DNA of 9,447 bases from Methylovulum sp. (lineage in GTDB: Bacteria; Pseudomonadota; Gammaproteobacteria; Methylococcales; Methylomonadaceae): assembly GCA_028713595.1 (NCBI GenBank), contig JAQTNZ010000060.1, positions 1 to 9,447 of the forward strand, given 5' to 3'. A program made the position numbers and the translations under genes. Shown one piece after another: positions 1 to 7,045 of the stretch. A model generated the notes under the pieces. It saw nothing but the letters and a program-made list of their open reading frames with translations. It searched no databases and was not told the origin of the DNA. Positions within the stretch are counted from its first letter, which is position 1, and every line of letters begins with the position of its first letter.

Positions 1-792
1 ACCACGCTAGGCCGTGGCGGTTCGGACACTACGGCGGTGGCTTTGGCGGCGGCGTTAAAGGCTGATGAATGCCTAATTTTTACCGATGTCGATGGCGTTT
101 ATACCACCGACCCCAGGGTCGAACCCAAAGCCCGCCGCTTGGACCGCATTACCTTTGAAGAAATGCTGGAAATGGCGAGCTTGGGGTCAAAAGTTTTACA
201 GATCCGTTCTGTCGAATTTGCAGGCAAATATAATGTTGCCCTGCGTGTTTTATCATCATTTACAGAAGGTAATGGCACACTCATTACCTATGAGGAATCA
301 CCAATGGAAAGTGCTTTAATTTCGGGTATCGCCTTTAATCGGGACGAGGCAAAGCTAACGATTACCGGCGTGCCGGATTTGCCGGGCGTAGCCTTTAAAA
401 TCTTAGGGCCGATAGCCGATGCCAATATTGAAGTGGATATGATTATCCAAAATATCGCCGACGATGCGACCACGGATTTTACTTTTACCGTGCACCGTAA
501 CGATTATCTGCGTGCCAAGGCAATTTTGGAGAAAACCTGTAGCGATTTGGGCGCGAGAAAAGTCACTGGCGATGATGGCATTGTCAAAGTCTCCATCGTA
601 GGTGTCGGGATGCGCTCCCATGCCGGTATCGCCAGCACCATGTTCCAAACCCTCGCCTCCGAAGGCATCAATATCCGCATGATTTCCACCTCGGAAATTA
701 AGATTTCGGTGGTGGTTGATGAAAAGTATATGGAATTGGCGGTTAGGGCGTTACATGCGGCGTTTAAGCTGGATCAGACTGTGACCGCTTAA
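1..792 (+). CDS. lysC: Aspartate kinase (aspartokinase), 3' part
   Basis: This is the C-terminal 263 codons of aspartokinase, which phosphorylates L-aspartate with ATP in the cytoplasm as the first step toward lysine, threonine, methionine and diaminopimelate. The frame is open from base 1, so the start lies upstream of the window; members are usually a little over 400 residues, so about 145 N-terminal residues are missing. Visible signatures are the kinase motif GRGGSDTTA near the window start, then [13 protein letters not shown], which belongs to the nucleotide/substrate site. Two ACT domains follow: one beginning [19 protein letters not shown] and one beginning [16 protein letters not shown], the latter with the [11 protein letters not shown] segment. 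Tandem ACT domains normally bind lysine or threonine for feedback inhibition. An in-frame internal start at 304 may give a separate regulatory subunit. The gene is convergent with the minus-strand genes and is not part of their operon. The identification is secure. Confidence 0.97.
   Translation, partial: TTLGRGGSDTTAVALAAALKADECLIFTDVDGVYTTDPRVEPKARRLDRITFEEMLEMASLGSKVLQIRSVEFAGKYNVALRVLSSFTEGNGTLITYEESPMESALISGIAFNRDEAKLTITGVPDLPGVAFKILGPIADANIEVDMIIQNIADDATTDFTFTVHRNDYLRAKAILEKTCSDLGARKVTGDDGIVKVSIVGVGMRSHAGIASTMFQTLASEGINIRMISTSEIKISVVVDEKYMELAVRALHAAFKLDQTVTA
291..306 (+). promoter_or_regulatory. Internal ribosome binding site and start inside lysC (putative beta subunit)
   Basis: Within the lysC frame, AGGA at 293-296 sits 7 nt before an in-frame ATG at 304-306. 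Translation from here would give a 162-residue protein beginning MESALISG that contains both ACT domains and no kinase domain. Alpha2-beta2 aspartokinases, such as that of Corynebacterium glutamicum, make their beta subunit from an in-frame start at the equivalent place, just before the first ACT domain, where the protein begins MEEAVLTG. What I see is the Shine-Dalgarno sequence, the spacing and the frame. That it is used here is inferred. Confidence 0.6.
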
Positions 793-808
793 ATTTTGCC
801 AGTTTAGT

Positions 809-835
809 CGCCCGTCATCATCACGATGACGGGCG
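809..835. terminator. Terminator-like hairpin between convergent lysC and the TPR gene
   Basis: A perfect 11-bp inverted repeat, CGCCCGTCATC / GATGACGGGCG, with a 5-nt loop lies 17 bp after the lysC stop and 36 bp from the stop of the convergent TPR gene. The position fits a bidirectional transcription end. There is no clear T run on either side, so classical intrinsic termination is not certain; it may instead protect 3' ends or act with Rho. Confidence 0.55.
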
Positions 836-870
836 ATTGGCCTTGTCCCTTTAAAGCCGCATTATTCCCT

Positions 871-3258
871 TCACAACCCCTTCACCACCGTTTTCGCCTC
901 ATCCAACCCCGCAAACTTTTGTTTGCTGTCTATGGCTTTTGTCAACAGCTCCTTCGCGTGTGGCTTATCGCCTTGCCTAAAGTAGGCCATACCTAGATGG
1001 TAGCTGATAATCGGGTTGTTGGCGTTAAGCTGGTGGCTTTTTGCCAAAATGCGTTGGGCTTTGGGGTAGTCGTTTTGTTGGTAGGCCAGCCATCCGGCGG
1101 TGTCGAGCATTTGCGGGTCGTTGCTGCCTTCCAGCGGCTCGGCAATTTTGGCGGCTTTGGCAATAGCGGTCGGCTCGGTGGCATACTGGGAAATGTAGCT
1201 TGCCAACCGTTGCCGTATCGCCAAGGAATGCGGATATTGTTGGTGCAGTTCATCGTATAAGGCGATGACTTGCTGGGGCTTGCCGGCCTGATGGTAGACG
1301 GTGGCCAAGTCCGTGACCACGTCCAGGGCGTTATGGGTGTTGCGTTTGCCCTCGTTAAGGATGTCGAGCATCTTATCGGGCTGTTTATGGCTAAGATACA
1401 GCATCGCCAAATGCCGATACGCATCCGGCCATTCCGGTTTGATGGCGATGGCTTTTTGATAGGCGGCTATCGCTTCGCCCGGTTTATTAGTAGCCGCGTA
1501 GACATCACCCAATAAGGAATAGGCATAAAAATGCTTGGGTTCTTGTACGGTCACATCACGCAGTTTTTGCACGGCCTTATCGGCTTGCTTCAGGGTCAAA
1601 TAAGTTTTGACCAATTGGCTTAAGGGTTCGACGGCTTCCGGTTGCTTGCTTAGGGCTTGGGCAAAACTGGCGACGCTTTTGTCCAATTGCCCGGCGGCTT
1701 GGTAGACCAGCCCGGTCATGTAATAACCCGCCGCTTCGTCTTTGTAGGCTTCTTCGAATTGCTTGGCCATTTGCAAGGCTTGGTTCCATTGCTTTTGCGC
1801 CATATAAATCCTAAATAAGGCTTCCAAGCCATTTTTGCTGTTAGGATTGCGCTTAAACAAGGCGTTAAGCTGTTCGGTGGCCTGATCTTTTTCCCCTGCT
1901 TGCAGCAACAGGTTGACAAAATCCAAACGGGCGGTCTCATCGTCTGGGGATAGTGCCAACACCTTGGTAAGGTTTTCGCGGGCCAACAGCGGTTCGCCGT
2001 TCGCCAGATGTGCGGCGCTCAACAGCTTTAAGGCTTGGATAGTGTTAGGTTGCCCAACCAAAATGGCACGGAAACCGGCAATGGCATCGTTAAGGCGGTT
2101 TTCGGCCAAGGCAATGTCACTGTCCAAAATCTGTGCATCCAAGTCATGGGCATTGGCGGCCAACAAGGTTTTCACCAAGGCTTTGGCCTCGTCAATCCGT
2201 TGCGTGGCTTTATATAAACGTCCTAGCTTGTTACGCGCCTTGGTCGCTTGCTGGCCTTGCTGATCCAGGGCAATAATTTCGTTTAGAGTTTCCTCGGCCT
2301 TATCGGGCTGTTTTTGCGCCCATTGCAAGTCCGCCAATTTAAAGCGCAACTCATAATTGTCCGCTTCGGAATCCAGCATCGGCAACAGTTCCGCCATCGC
2401 CACTTCGGGCGAGCGGTGCGCCGCCAGAAACTCCACCAGCAATAGCTTTGCCGCTTCATTGTCGGGCAAATCGACCGCAGCGGCCCGCAACACGGCTTCG
2501 GCCTTGTCTCCTTGTTTATGGCTGAGGAAAAAGGCGACCAGACGCTGGCGGTGTTCAAGTTGCTTAGGTTCGATTTTGATTAAGGCGTTCAGGGTGGCTT
2601 CGGCCTTATCAAGTTGTCCCAATTGGTTGTACAGGTTCGCCAACATCAGATGGGCGGCGATATGGTTGGGTTGTTTGCTGATAAGTTGTTGCAACAGCTC
2701 TTGCGCGGTTTCGGGCTTGCCGGTTTTCGCGTGTAGCGAGGCCAATAACAAGGTGGCGGCGGCATCATCGGGTTTTTTCGCCAGAACCGCTTGGGCTTGG
2801 ACAAACGCGGCATCGCTGTTGTTTTGCGCCGCCAAAACACTGCCCATCAACACCATTGCATCGGTATTGTCGGGGGCAATGGCTAAGGCTTCTTTCGCCA
2901 TTTTTTCGGCCAGCCCGCTATTGCCGGCCAACAGGTAAATATTGCCCAGCTTTAAACGCGCGGCCAGATGTTTGGCATCTTGCTGGACAACCGTTTGGTA
3001 CTGGCCGATGGCACCTTGGATATCGCCTAGTTGGCCCAGGGCTTCGGCGACGGCAAACCGTCCGCCGCTATCTTTGGGATCATCGCCGATGGCTTTTTCA
3101 AACGCGGTTTGGGCGGCCTTATAATCACCCGCCTTAAAGGCTTGGCGGCCTTGCTCAATGGCGTTTGAGCGTTGTGTACCAGCATTGTCACAGGCTGATA
3201 AGCCTGTGAGCAGCGAGGCGATAAGCAAATATTTTACAGAAGGGGGTATGGTCATCAT
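871..3258 (-). CDS. TPR-repeat lipoprotein, 795 aa
   Basis: This is a large periplasmic protein built almost wholly of tetratricopeptide repeats, which usually hold protein partners together. Residues 1-22 form a lipoprotein signal peptide ending in the lipobox LSA with Cys23 as the lipidated residue. The mature protein starts CDN, and Asp at +2 with Asn at +3 is, by the E. coli Lol rule, an inner-membrane retention signal. From about residue 30 to the C-terminus the chain shows 34-residue TPR periodicity, for example AFKAGDYKAAQTAFEKAIGD and AIAAYQKAIAIKPEWPDAY; the length allows about 20 repeats. The first of two adjacent ATGs is chosen because AGGA at 3266-3269 lies 7 nt upstream. The gene follows the porin operon on the same strand after 138 bp containing a strong hairpin. 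It somewhat resembles the PEP-CTERM-associated TPR proteins, but no PEP-CTERM genes are present. The family call is firm; the role as a scaffold for the upstream machine is inferred. Confidence 0.9.
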   Translation of the reverse strand: MMTIPPSVKYLLIASLLTGLSACDNAGTQRSNAIEQGRQAFKAGDYKAAQTAFEKAIGDDPKDSGGRFAVAEALGQLGDIQGAIGQYQTVVQQDAKHLAARLKLGNIYLLAGNSGLAEKMAKEALAIAPDNTDAMVLMGSVLAAQNNSDAAFVQAQAVLAKKPDDAAATLLLASLHAKTGKPETAQELLQQLISKQPNHIAAHLMLANLYNQLGQLDKAEATLNALIKIEPKQLEHRQRLVAFFLSHKQGDKAEAVLRAAAVDLPDNEAAKLLLVEFLAAHRSPEVAMAELLPMLDSEADNYELRFKLADLQWAQKQPDKAEETLNEIIALDQQGQQATKARNKLGRLYKATQRIDEAKALVKTLLAANAHDLDAQILDSDIALAENRLNDAIAGFRAILVGQPNTIQALKLLSAAHLANGEPLLARENLTKVLALSPDDETARLDFVNLLLQAGEKDQATEQLNALFKRNPNSKNGLEALFRIYMAQKQWNQALQMAKQFEEAYKDEAAGYYMTGLVYQAAGQLDKSVASFAQALSKQPEAVEPLSQLVKTYLTLKQADKAVQKLRDVTVQEPKHFYAYSLLGDVYAATNKPGEAIAAYQKAIAIKPEWPDAYRHLAMLYLSHKQPDKMLDILNEGKRNTHNALDVVTDLATVYHQAGKPQQVIALYDELHQQYPHSLAIRQRLASYISQYATEPTAIAKAAKIAEPLEGSNDPQMLDTAGWLAYQQNDYPKAQRILAKSHQLNANNPIISYHLGMAYFRQGDKPHAKELLTKAIDSKQKFAGLDEAKTVVKGL

Positions 3259-3338
3259 AGCTAAATCCTATCACCTGCGCTTGGCGGGCGACATTATGGA
3301 AACGGGGGGAATGGACGGATGGCCTTAATTGTACAGGA

Positions 3339-3380
3339 TAAGCCCTGTAAGGAAACAGATGCCGTTCCTTACAGGGCTTA
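3339..3380 (-). terminator. Strong intercistronic hairpin between the coiled-coil and TPR genes
   Basis: A perfect 16-bp stem (3339-3354 with 3365-3380) closes a 10-nt loop, 16 bp after the coiled-coil gene's stop. In the transcribed minus strand no U run follows, so it may be a leaky terminator, a barrier to 3' exonuclease or a processing site that sets TPR expression apart from the upstream operon. A third copy of the arm, TACAGG at 3332-3337, can pair with CCTGTA at 3344-3349, giving a weaker competing hairpin. Confidence 0.55.
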
Positions 3381-3396
3381 CAACAAAGCGTGGCGG

Positions 3397-4230
3397 TTAT
3401 TTTTTGACCGGATTGGTCGGTGCGGAGGGTGCGGGGCTGGTGGTTTTAACCGCTCCGGCGGCGACAGGCTTGGCGGCAGCTCCCGTTGGGGCGTTGGTCG
3501 GAGCCGGAACAGGCGGCTTTGCCGTTGTTTGCGTCTCTGTCTGTGCCGCCGATGGAGTTACGGTTGCCGGAGCCGTTTTACCTTGATATTTTTGCTTGCG
3601 CAGCTTGTCTTCGTAACTTTGCATAGCGGTTTCAAATTCAACATCCTTAATCTGCGAAAACGGCTCCGAACCGATCAAGGTATCCATAATGCCGCGTTTT
3701 TGGCAGCTTTGGAAACCTTCCATCACCTCCTTTGCGCCTTCAAACATCTTGATGTTTTTTGCCTCACACGATTTCAATTCAGAGGCGGTGGCTTGTTGAG
3801 AATTTTGCAAGACGGCGTAAGCGGTTGACAAGTCATTTTTAGCTTTATTCAGGGCATTGTACTTTTCAATCACTTCGCGCAACTTTGCCGTGGTGTTATC
3901 AAGGCGTACATGCACTTCATCGGCGGTGGCTTTTTGTGCAGCCAAATCTTCGCCCAATTTCTTTTGCGCCGCAGTGGCTGCCGCCGCTGCATCCTGATCT
4001 TGTTTTAGCTGGCCTTTTAAGGTTTCCAACTCGGCGGCAACTTTGGCATTCTCGGTTTTCAGAAGATCACGTTCGCTGGTGATGTCTTTCACCATCGCCT
4101 GCAATTTACCGACGATCTTGGCACTGCCGCCGCCCGCTTCACGCGGTGCGGCTTCAGCCGTACCCACGGCCATACCAGCCAGCAATAGCGCCCACGCTAA
4201 TGATTTCATAATAGTGTTATCCGCAGTCAT
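3397..4230 (-). CDS. Secreted periplasmic coiled-coil protein with Pro/Ala/Thr-rich tail, 277 aa
   Basis: I do not recognise a named family. The N-terminus has a Sec signal peptide (MKSLAWALLLAGMAVG, predicted cleavage after AEA near residue 27). Residues about 37-150 are rich in Lys, Glu, Ala, Leu and Gln with heptad spacing, so a long coiled coil is likely. A conserved-looking globular segment at about 150-215 contains Cys155 and Cys176, which could form a disulphide in the periplasm. Residues about 218-277 are a low-complexity Pro/Ala/Thr tail ending NPVKK, which resembles a wall- or periplasm-spanning linker. The start ATG overlaps the porin stop by one base (TAATG), suggesting translational coupling; however the ATG at codon 8 (4207-4209) gives a more ordinary signal peptide and may be the true start. 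Being encoded next to the porin suggests a role beside it, for example as a spacer or adaptor. Secretion and coiled coil are well supported; the role is a guess. Confidence 0.82.
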   Translation of the reverse strand: MTADNTIMKSLAWALLLAGMAVGTAEAAPREAGGGSAKIVGKLQAMVKDITSERDLLKTENAKVAAELETLKGQLKQDQDAAAAATAAQKKLGEDLAAQKATADEVHVRLDNTTAKLREVIEKYNALNKAKNDLSTAYAVLQNSQQATASELKSCEAKNIKMFEGAKEVMEGFQSCQKRGIMDTLIGSEPFSQIKDVEFETAMQSYEDKLRKQKYQGKTAPATVTPSAAQTETQTTAKPPVPAPTNAPTGAAAKPVAAGAVKTTSPAPSAPTNPVKK

Positions 4231-5924
4231 TAGAAGCTCGTGTTCAAGTCCAATTGCAAAACATCATTACTGTATTTAGGCCCGGTGATAACATCGGTGC
4301 TTAACCAGCGGCCTGTTGCCCAAACGTTTTTCATTAGGCCGTAGTTTGCCCCGACCACCCAACCTTTAGCGTTAGTACCACCCAAATGGAAGTCAGAATC
4401 GGTAAAGGCGCTCAAGACAGCATCGCTTTGGACATATTTGTATAAGCTAAACACATTCCATTGATGCGCCCTGGAAACCTTAGGCCAGCCAAAATCGAAC
4501 CTGACTTGCCACGCATTGGTGTTATCCCCGACTGTGGTGTTGGCCAGCTTTTGCACACTCGATTTGTCAAAGCCTACGTTCTTCGCATAATCAGCCCCTA
4601 CAATCAGATGGTGCGGCGCAAACATGGCAAAGTCATAAGAGGCATTGGCATTGACGATCCGGTAATCGGAGGCTAAACCGTAGCTCTGAGGAATGTTGTT
4701 GCCGTCATAACAGATGATGGCGACGGTGTTGCCAAACTGCATGAACTGCGGCACCGAAAAGCTGTTATTGGCGTTATTGGTGCTGCATGTGGCTGGCGTA
4801 TTGGTATTGGGTTTGGCCTTGATGTTTTCATAATCATAAAACGCCACCGCCATCTTAAGCTGGTCGTGGTTGGCAAAGCCCCAATCAACCCCCGCTTGTG
4901 AACCATACAGCCATTTATTGCCCGAACTTAACGCCGATTCTTGCAACGGGAAAGCGCCGAGGGTGGCAAATAGCGCATGGTTGTTATTGCCTAAGGCCTT
5001 ACGCGCCGTAGCGGCAAAACCTTCAAAATTCAAGTCCGTATCCCAGACCAATTCGCTGCCGCCGGTAAATTCGCCGCCACCGACAAACCAAGGGTTAGCG
5101 ATACGGCCACCCGTTAAGGTCAGCCATTTGAAGCCATCCTTGTTGACCGCATCATATTTAAGGAACGCCCTATCAATAAGAAACTGGTATTGGCCGCTGT
5201 AATTGCCCAATGTTTGGTTGGTCGATGTGGGATCATACCAGAGATTATTGCCGCCACCGGAAACCGTAGCGGTAGCCATACGCACACTCGCTTTTAGGCC
5301 TTCGGTGACATCGGCATCAATCACTAAACGTAAACGCTCACGAAAGCGCTGCCGATCTTGATTGGTGTTCAGATAACCATTCAACCCAGCCGCCGTTAAG
5401 CCACCTAACTGGTTGATGTTTTGGAAGTTGGCATAATAAGAGCCAAACGTGGCGTTACCTTGGCCCATCATTTCGGTTTGCGAACGCAAGCGCAAATCCC
5501 CCGACAACTTAAAGCGGCTAATCCATTCCGGCAAGGCATCAGGTACGCCCCATTTCTGGGTTTTGGCTTCCTGCATGACATCTTTGACGACATCGGCGCG
5601 CAATTCCGAACGCACTTGTTGGCGCAATTCGTCTTTAATAAAGTCAGGCACATAAGGCACCCGCACTTCACCCGCTTCTGGCGCCGGGTCGTTTTTGCCG
5701 GCTTTGTTAGCGGTTTGTTCGGCAACTTGCGCCTGTGCGTCCGCCTCGGCCCGTCTGATCATGTCTTGGGCAGCTTGCTCGCTCAAGACATGCTGCTTAA
5801 CCAATTCTTTAATCAAATTGGTGGTGGTGTTGCGTAGCTTGAGCAGTTCTTCCTTTTCGCCTGCCTGGGCCAGACCCACCATGCCGCAAAGCGCCAGGGT
5901 CATCAGCTGCTTTTTATTATCCAT
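4230..5924 (-). CDS. Putative outer-membrane porin with N-terminal helical extension, 564 aa
   Basis: This is probably a beta-barrel of the 'putative porin' (Porin_5-like) group. Residues 1-21 are a signal peptide ending LAQA. Residues about 22-70 (EKEELLKLRNTTTNLIKELV onward) look like an amphipathic or coiled-coil helix that could trimerise or reach into the periplasm. A linker leads to VRVPYVPDFIKDELRQQVR at 87-105. From about residue 138 (SRFKLSGDLRLRSQ) to the end the pattern is alternating, aromatic-rich beta strands typical of a barrel, including RQRFRERLRLVIDADV, and the last residue is Phe, the usual outer-membrane signature. Cys380 and Cys405 flank a probable extracellular loop and may be disulphide bonded. 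No TonB-dependent receptor plug is visible. AGGT in the 20-bp gap after the tonB-like gene serves as the ribosome binding site. It is co-transcribed with exbB, exbD and tonB homologues, suggesting an energised or motor-associated porin. The substrate cannot be told from the sequence. Confidence 0.87.
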   Translation of the reverse strand: MDNKKQLMTLALCGMVGLAQAGEKEELLKLRNTTTNLIKELVKQHVLSEQAAQDMIRRAEADAQAQVAEQTANKAGKNDPAPEAGEVRVPYVPDFIKDELRQQVRSELRADVVKDVMQEAKTQKWGVPDALPEWISRFKLSGDLRLRSQTEMMGQGNATFGSYYANFQNINQLGGLTAAGLNGYLNTNQDRQRFRERLRLVIDADVTEGLKASVRMATATVSGGGNNLWYDPTSTNQTLGNYSGQYQFLIDRAFLKYDAVNKDGFKWLTLTGGRIANPWFVGGGEFTGGSELVWDTDLNFEGFAATARKALGNNNHALFATLGAFPLQESALSSGNKWLYGSQAGVDWGFANHDQLKMAVAFYDYENIKAKPNTNTPATCSTNNANNSFSVPQFMQFGNTVAIICYDGNNIPQSYGLASDYRIVNANASYDFAMFAPHHLIVGADYAKNVGFDKSSVQKLANTTVGDNTNAWQVRFDFGWPKVSRAHQWNVFSLYKYVQSDAVLSAFTDSDFHLGGTNAKGWVVGANYGLMKNVWATGRWLSTDVITGPKYSNDVLQLDLNTSF

Positions 5925-5944
5925 TGTATTACCTGTACATTAAT

Positions 5945-6610
5945 TTAGATTTTTGATGTAATTCTTAGCTTGATCGGCTGTTCCATCCCAGGTGGGAGCG
6001 GCTCATTGATTTTTTTGTATTGGCTCAATAAGCGATTGATCAGCTCATCTATTTCACTGTCATTACTGCCTTTCGCCAACTCGAAGCGTTTGATTGAGCC
6101 ATCCGCTTCAACCCAAAATTTGACGGTTGCGGTGTAGCCTTTACGGCGCAGCTCTTCGTGTTCAGAAAGGATATCCAAAATATCATTTTTAATAATACCG
6201 CCATACCAAGCGAACGGATCACCACCGCCACCGCCGCCCAACAGGCCTTTGCCGCCTTTACGCGCCGCCAGCCCAAAACCATCCGAACCCGCCGAGCCTT
6301 CGGCATCCAAACCTAAATCGCCTGGAGGCGGCGCATCGGCCACATCCGGCATTTCTTCGGGTTCAGGTTCCGGGGCCTCTTCAATCTTCTCCTCCATCTG
6401 CGGCTCAGGTGGTTTTTCCACTTTTGGGGGCGGTGGCGGCGGGGGTGGTGGCTTGGTTAAGGTAATCTTTTGGATAGTGCGTTCTTTTTTCTCAGGCTTA
6501 TCTTCCATCTTACCAATCGCACGGATAATAAAGACCGTAGCCACCAGCAAAATCACGCCACCGATGATGGTGGGCAGATAAACCCGAAAATGTTTCTTCT
6601 TGGTAGTCAT
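5945..6610 (-). CDS. TonB-like energy transducer, 221 aa
   Basis: TonB proteins sit in the inner membrane beside ExbB-ExbD and carry force to an outer-membrane partner. Here a basic cytoplasmic start (MTTKKKHFR) precedes one transmembrane helix at about 11-31. The periplasmic linker has nine consecutive prolines (54-62), then an acidic EP-rich stretch to about residue 98, and a Gly-rich hinge at 118-130 (GGKGLLGGGGGG). The C-terminal domain at about 131-221 has the TonB_C pattern: helix IIKNDILDILSEHEELRRKG, strand YTATVKFWVEADGSIKRFEL, a second helix, then the strand PIKLRITSKI. The linker is short and acidic, and lacks the KP-repeat block of E. coli TonB. The gene starts 11 bp after exbD, and no Shine-Dalgarno sequence is visible, so translation may depend on coupling. 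A TolA or other TonB-family identity is possible, but the C-terminal domain favours TonB. Confidence 0.88.
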   Translation of the reverse strand: MTTKKKHFRVYLPTIIGGVILLVATVFIIRAIGKMEDKPEKKERTIQKITLTKPPPPPPPPPKVEKPPEPQMEEKIEEAPEPEPEEMPDVADAPPPGDLGLDAEGSAGSDGFGLAARKGGKGLLGGGGGGDPFAWYGGIIKNDILDILSEHEELRRKGYTATVKFWVEADGSIKRFELAKGSNDSEIDELINRLLSQYKKINEPLPPGMEQPIKLRITSKI

Positions 6611-6621
6611 TAGGCGTTTTT

Positions 6622-7026
6622 TTATTTAACCAGATTTTGCGTAACCAACCCGATCTGGGTAATGTCCAGTTTGCCCAGCAATGCCAACACATCCACGATT
6701 TTGACGTATTGCACACTGGCATCGCCCTTAATCACCACGGGCAAAGCCGGATTGACGGCCTTAAACTGCTGTAACATGGATTCCAGTTGTTGCATATCGA
6801 CCGGATAGGTGTCCAGAAAAAGGGTGCCGTCAGCAGTGACCGTAATCGCCTTGGTCTGTGGCTTGGCAAGGCTGGGCGCATCACTGGCCTTGGGCAAATC
6901 CACGGTGATGCCCTGTACTGACGCGGTACACATCAGGATGAACACCACCAATAACACGTAGGCCAAATCCAACATCGGGGTGACGTTGATTTCGTCATAG
7001 GCTTCATTTTCTTCTTGTACTTTCAT
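6622..7026 (-). CDS. exbD: ExbD/TolR-family biopolymer transport protein, 134 aa
   Basis: This is the stator partner of ExbB that carries protons across the inner membrane. A short cytoplasmic N-terminus (MKVQEENEAYDE) is followed by INVTPMLDLAYVLLVVFIL, the family signature and single transmembrane helix. Asp20 in it aligns with the protonatable Asp25 of E. coli ExbD. Residues about 40-134 form the periplasmic domain (ITVDLPKAS, then the KAITVTADGTLFLDTYPVD strands and a final helix), of normal family length. It begins 19 bp after the exbB homologue with AGG in the gap. There is one exbD gene, as expected for a 5:2 ExbB:ExbD assembly. TolR is the alternative, but no tolA, tolB or pal lies nearby and the next gene is tonB-like. 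Confidence 0.94.
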   Translation of the reverse strand: MKVQEENEAYDEINVTPMLDLAYVLLVVFILMCTASVQGITVDLPKASDAPSLAKPQTKAITVTADGTLFLDTYPVDMQQLESMLQQFKAVNPALPVVIKGDASVQYVKIVDVLALLGKLDITQIGLVTQNLVK

Positions 7027-7045
7027 AGCGCTTGCCTAATAGTGC

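Noticed and set aside
2357..2938. A 193-codon plus-strand open frame antisense to the TPR gene
   Set aside because: It lies fully inside the well-supported TPR coding region; its Ser/Ala-rich composition is what the reverse of Ala/Leu-rich repeats gives.
3319..3828. A 169-codon plus-strand open frame antisense to the coiled-coil gene
   Set aside because: It is the shadow of the Pro/Ala/Thr-rich tail, with low-complexity Gly/Arg content and no recognisable domain.
4230..5924. TonB-dependent receptor
   Set aside because: At 564 residues with no plug domain or receptor signature, and with a helical N-terminal extension, it fits a porin better.
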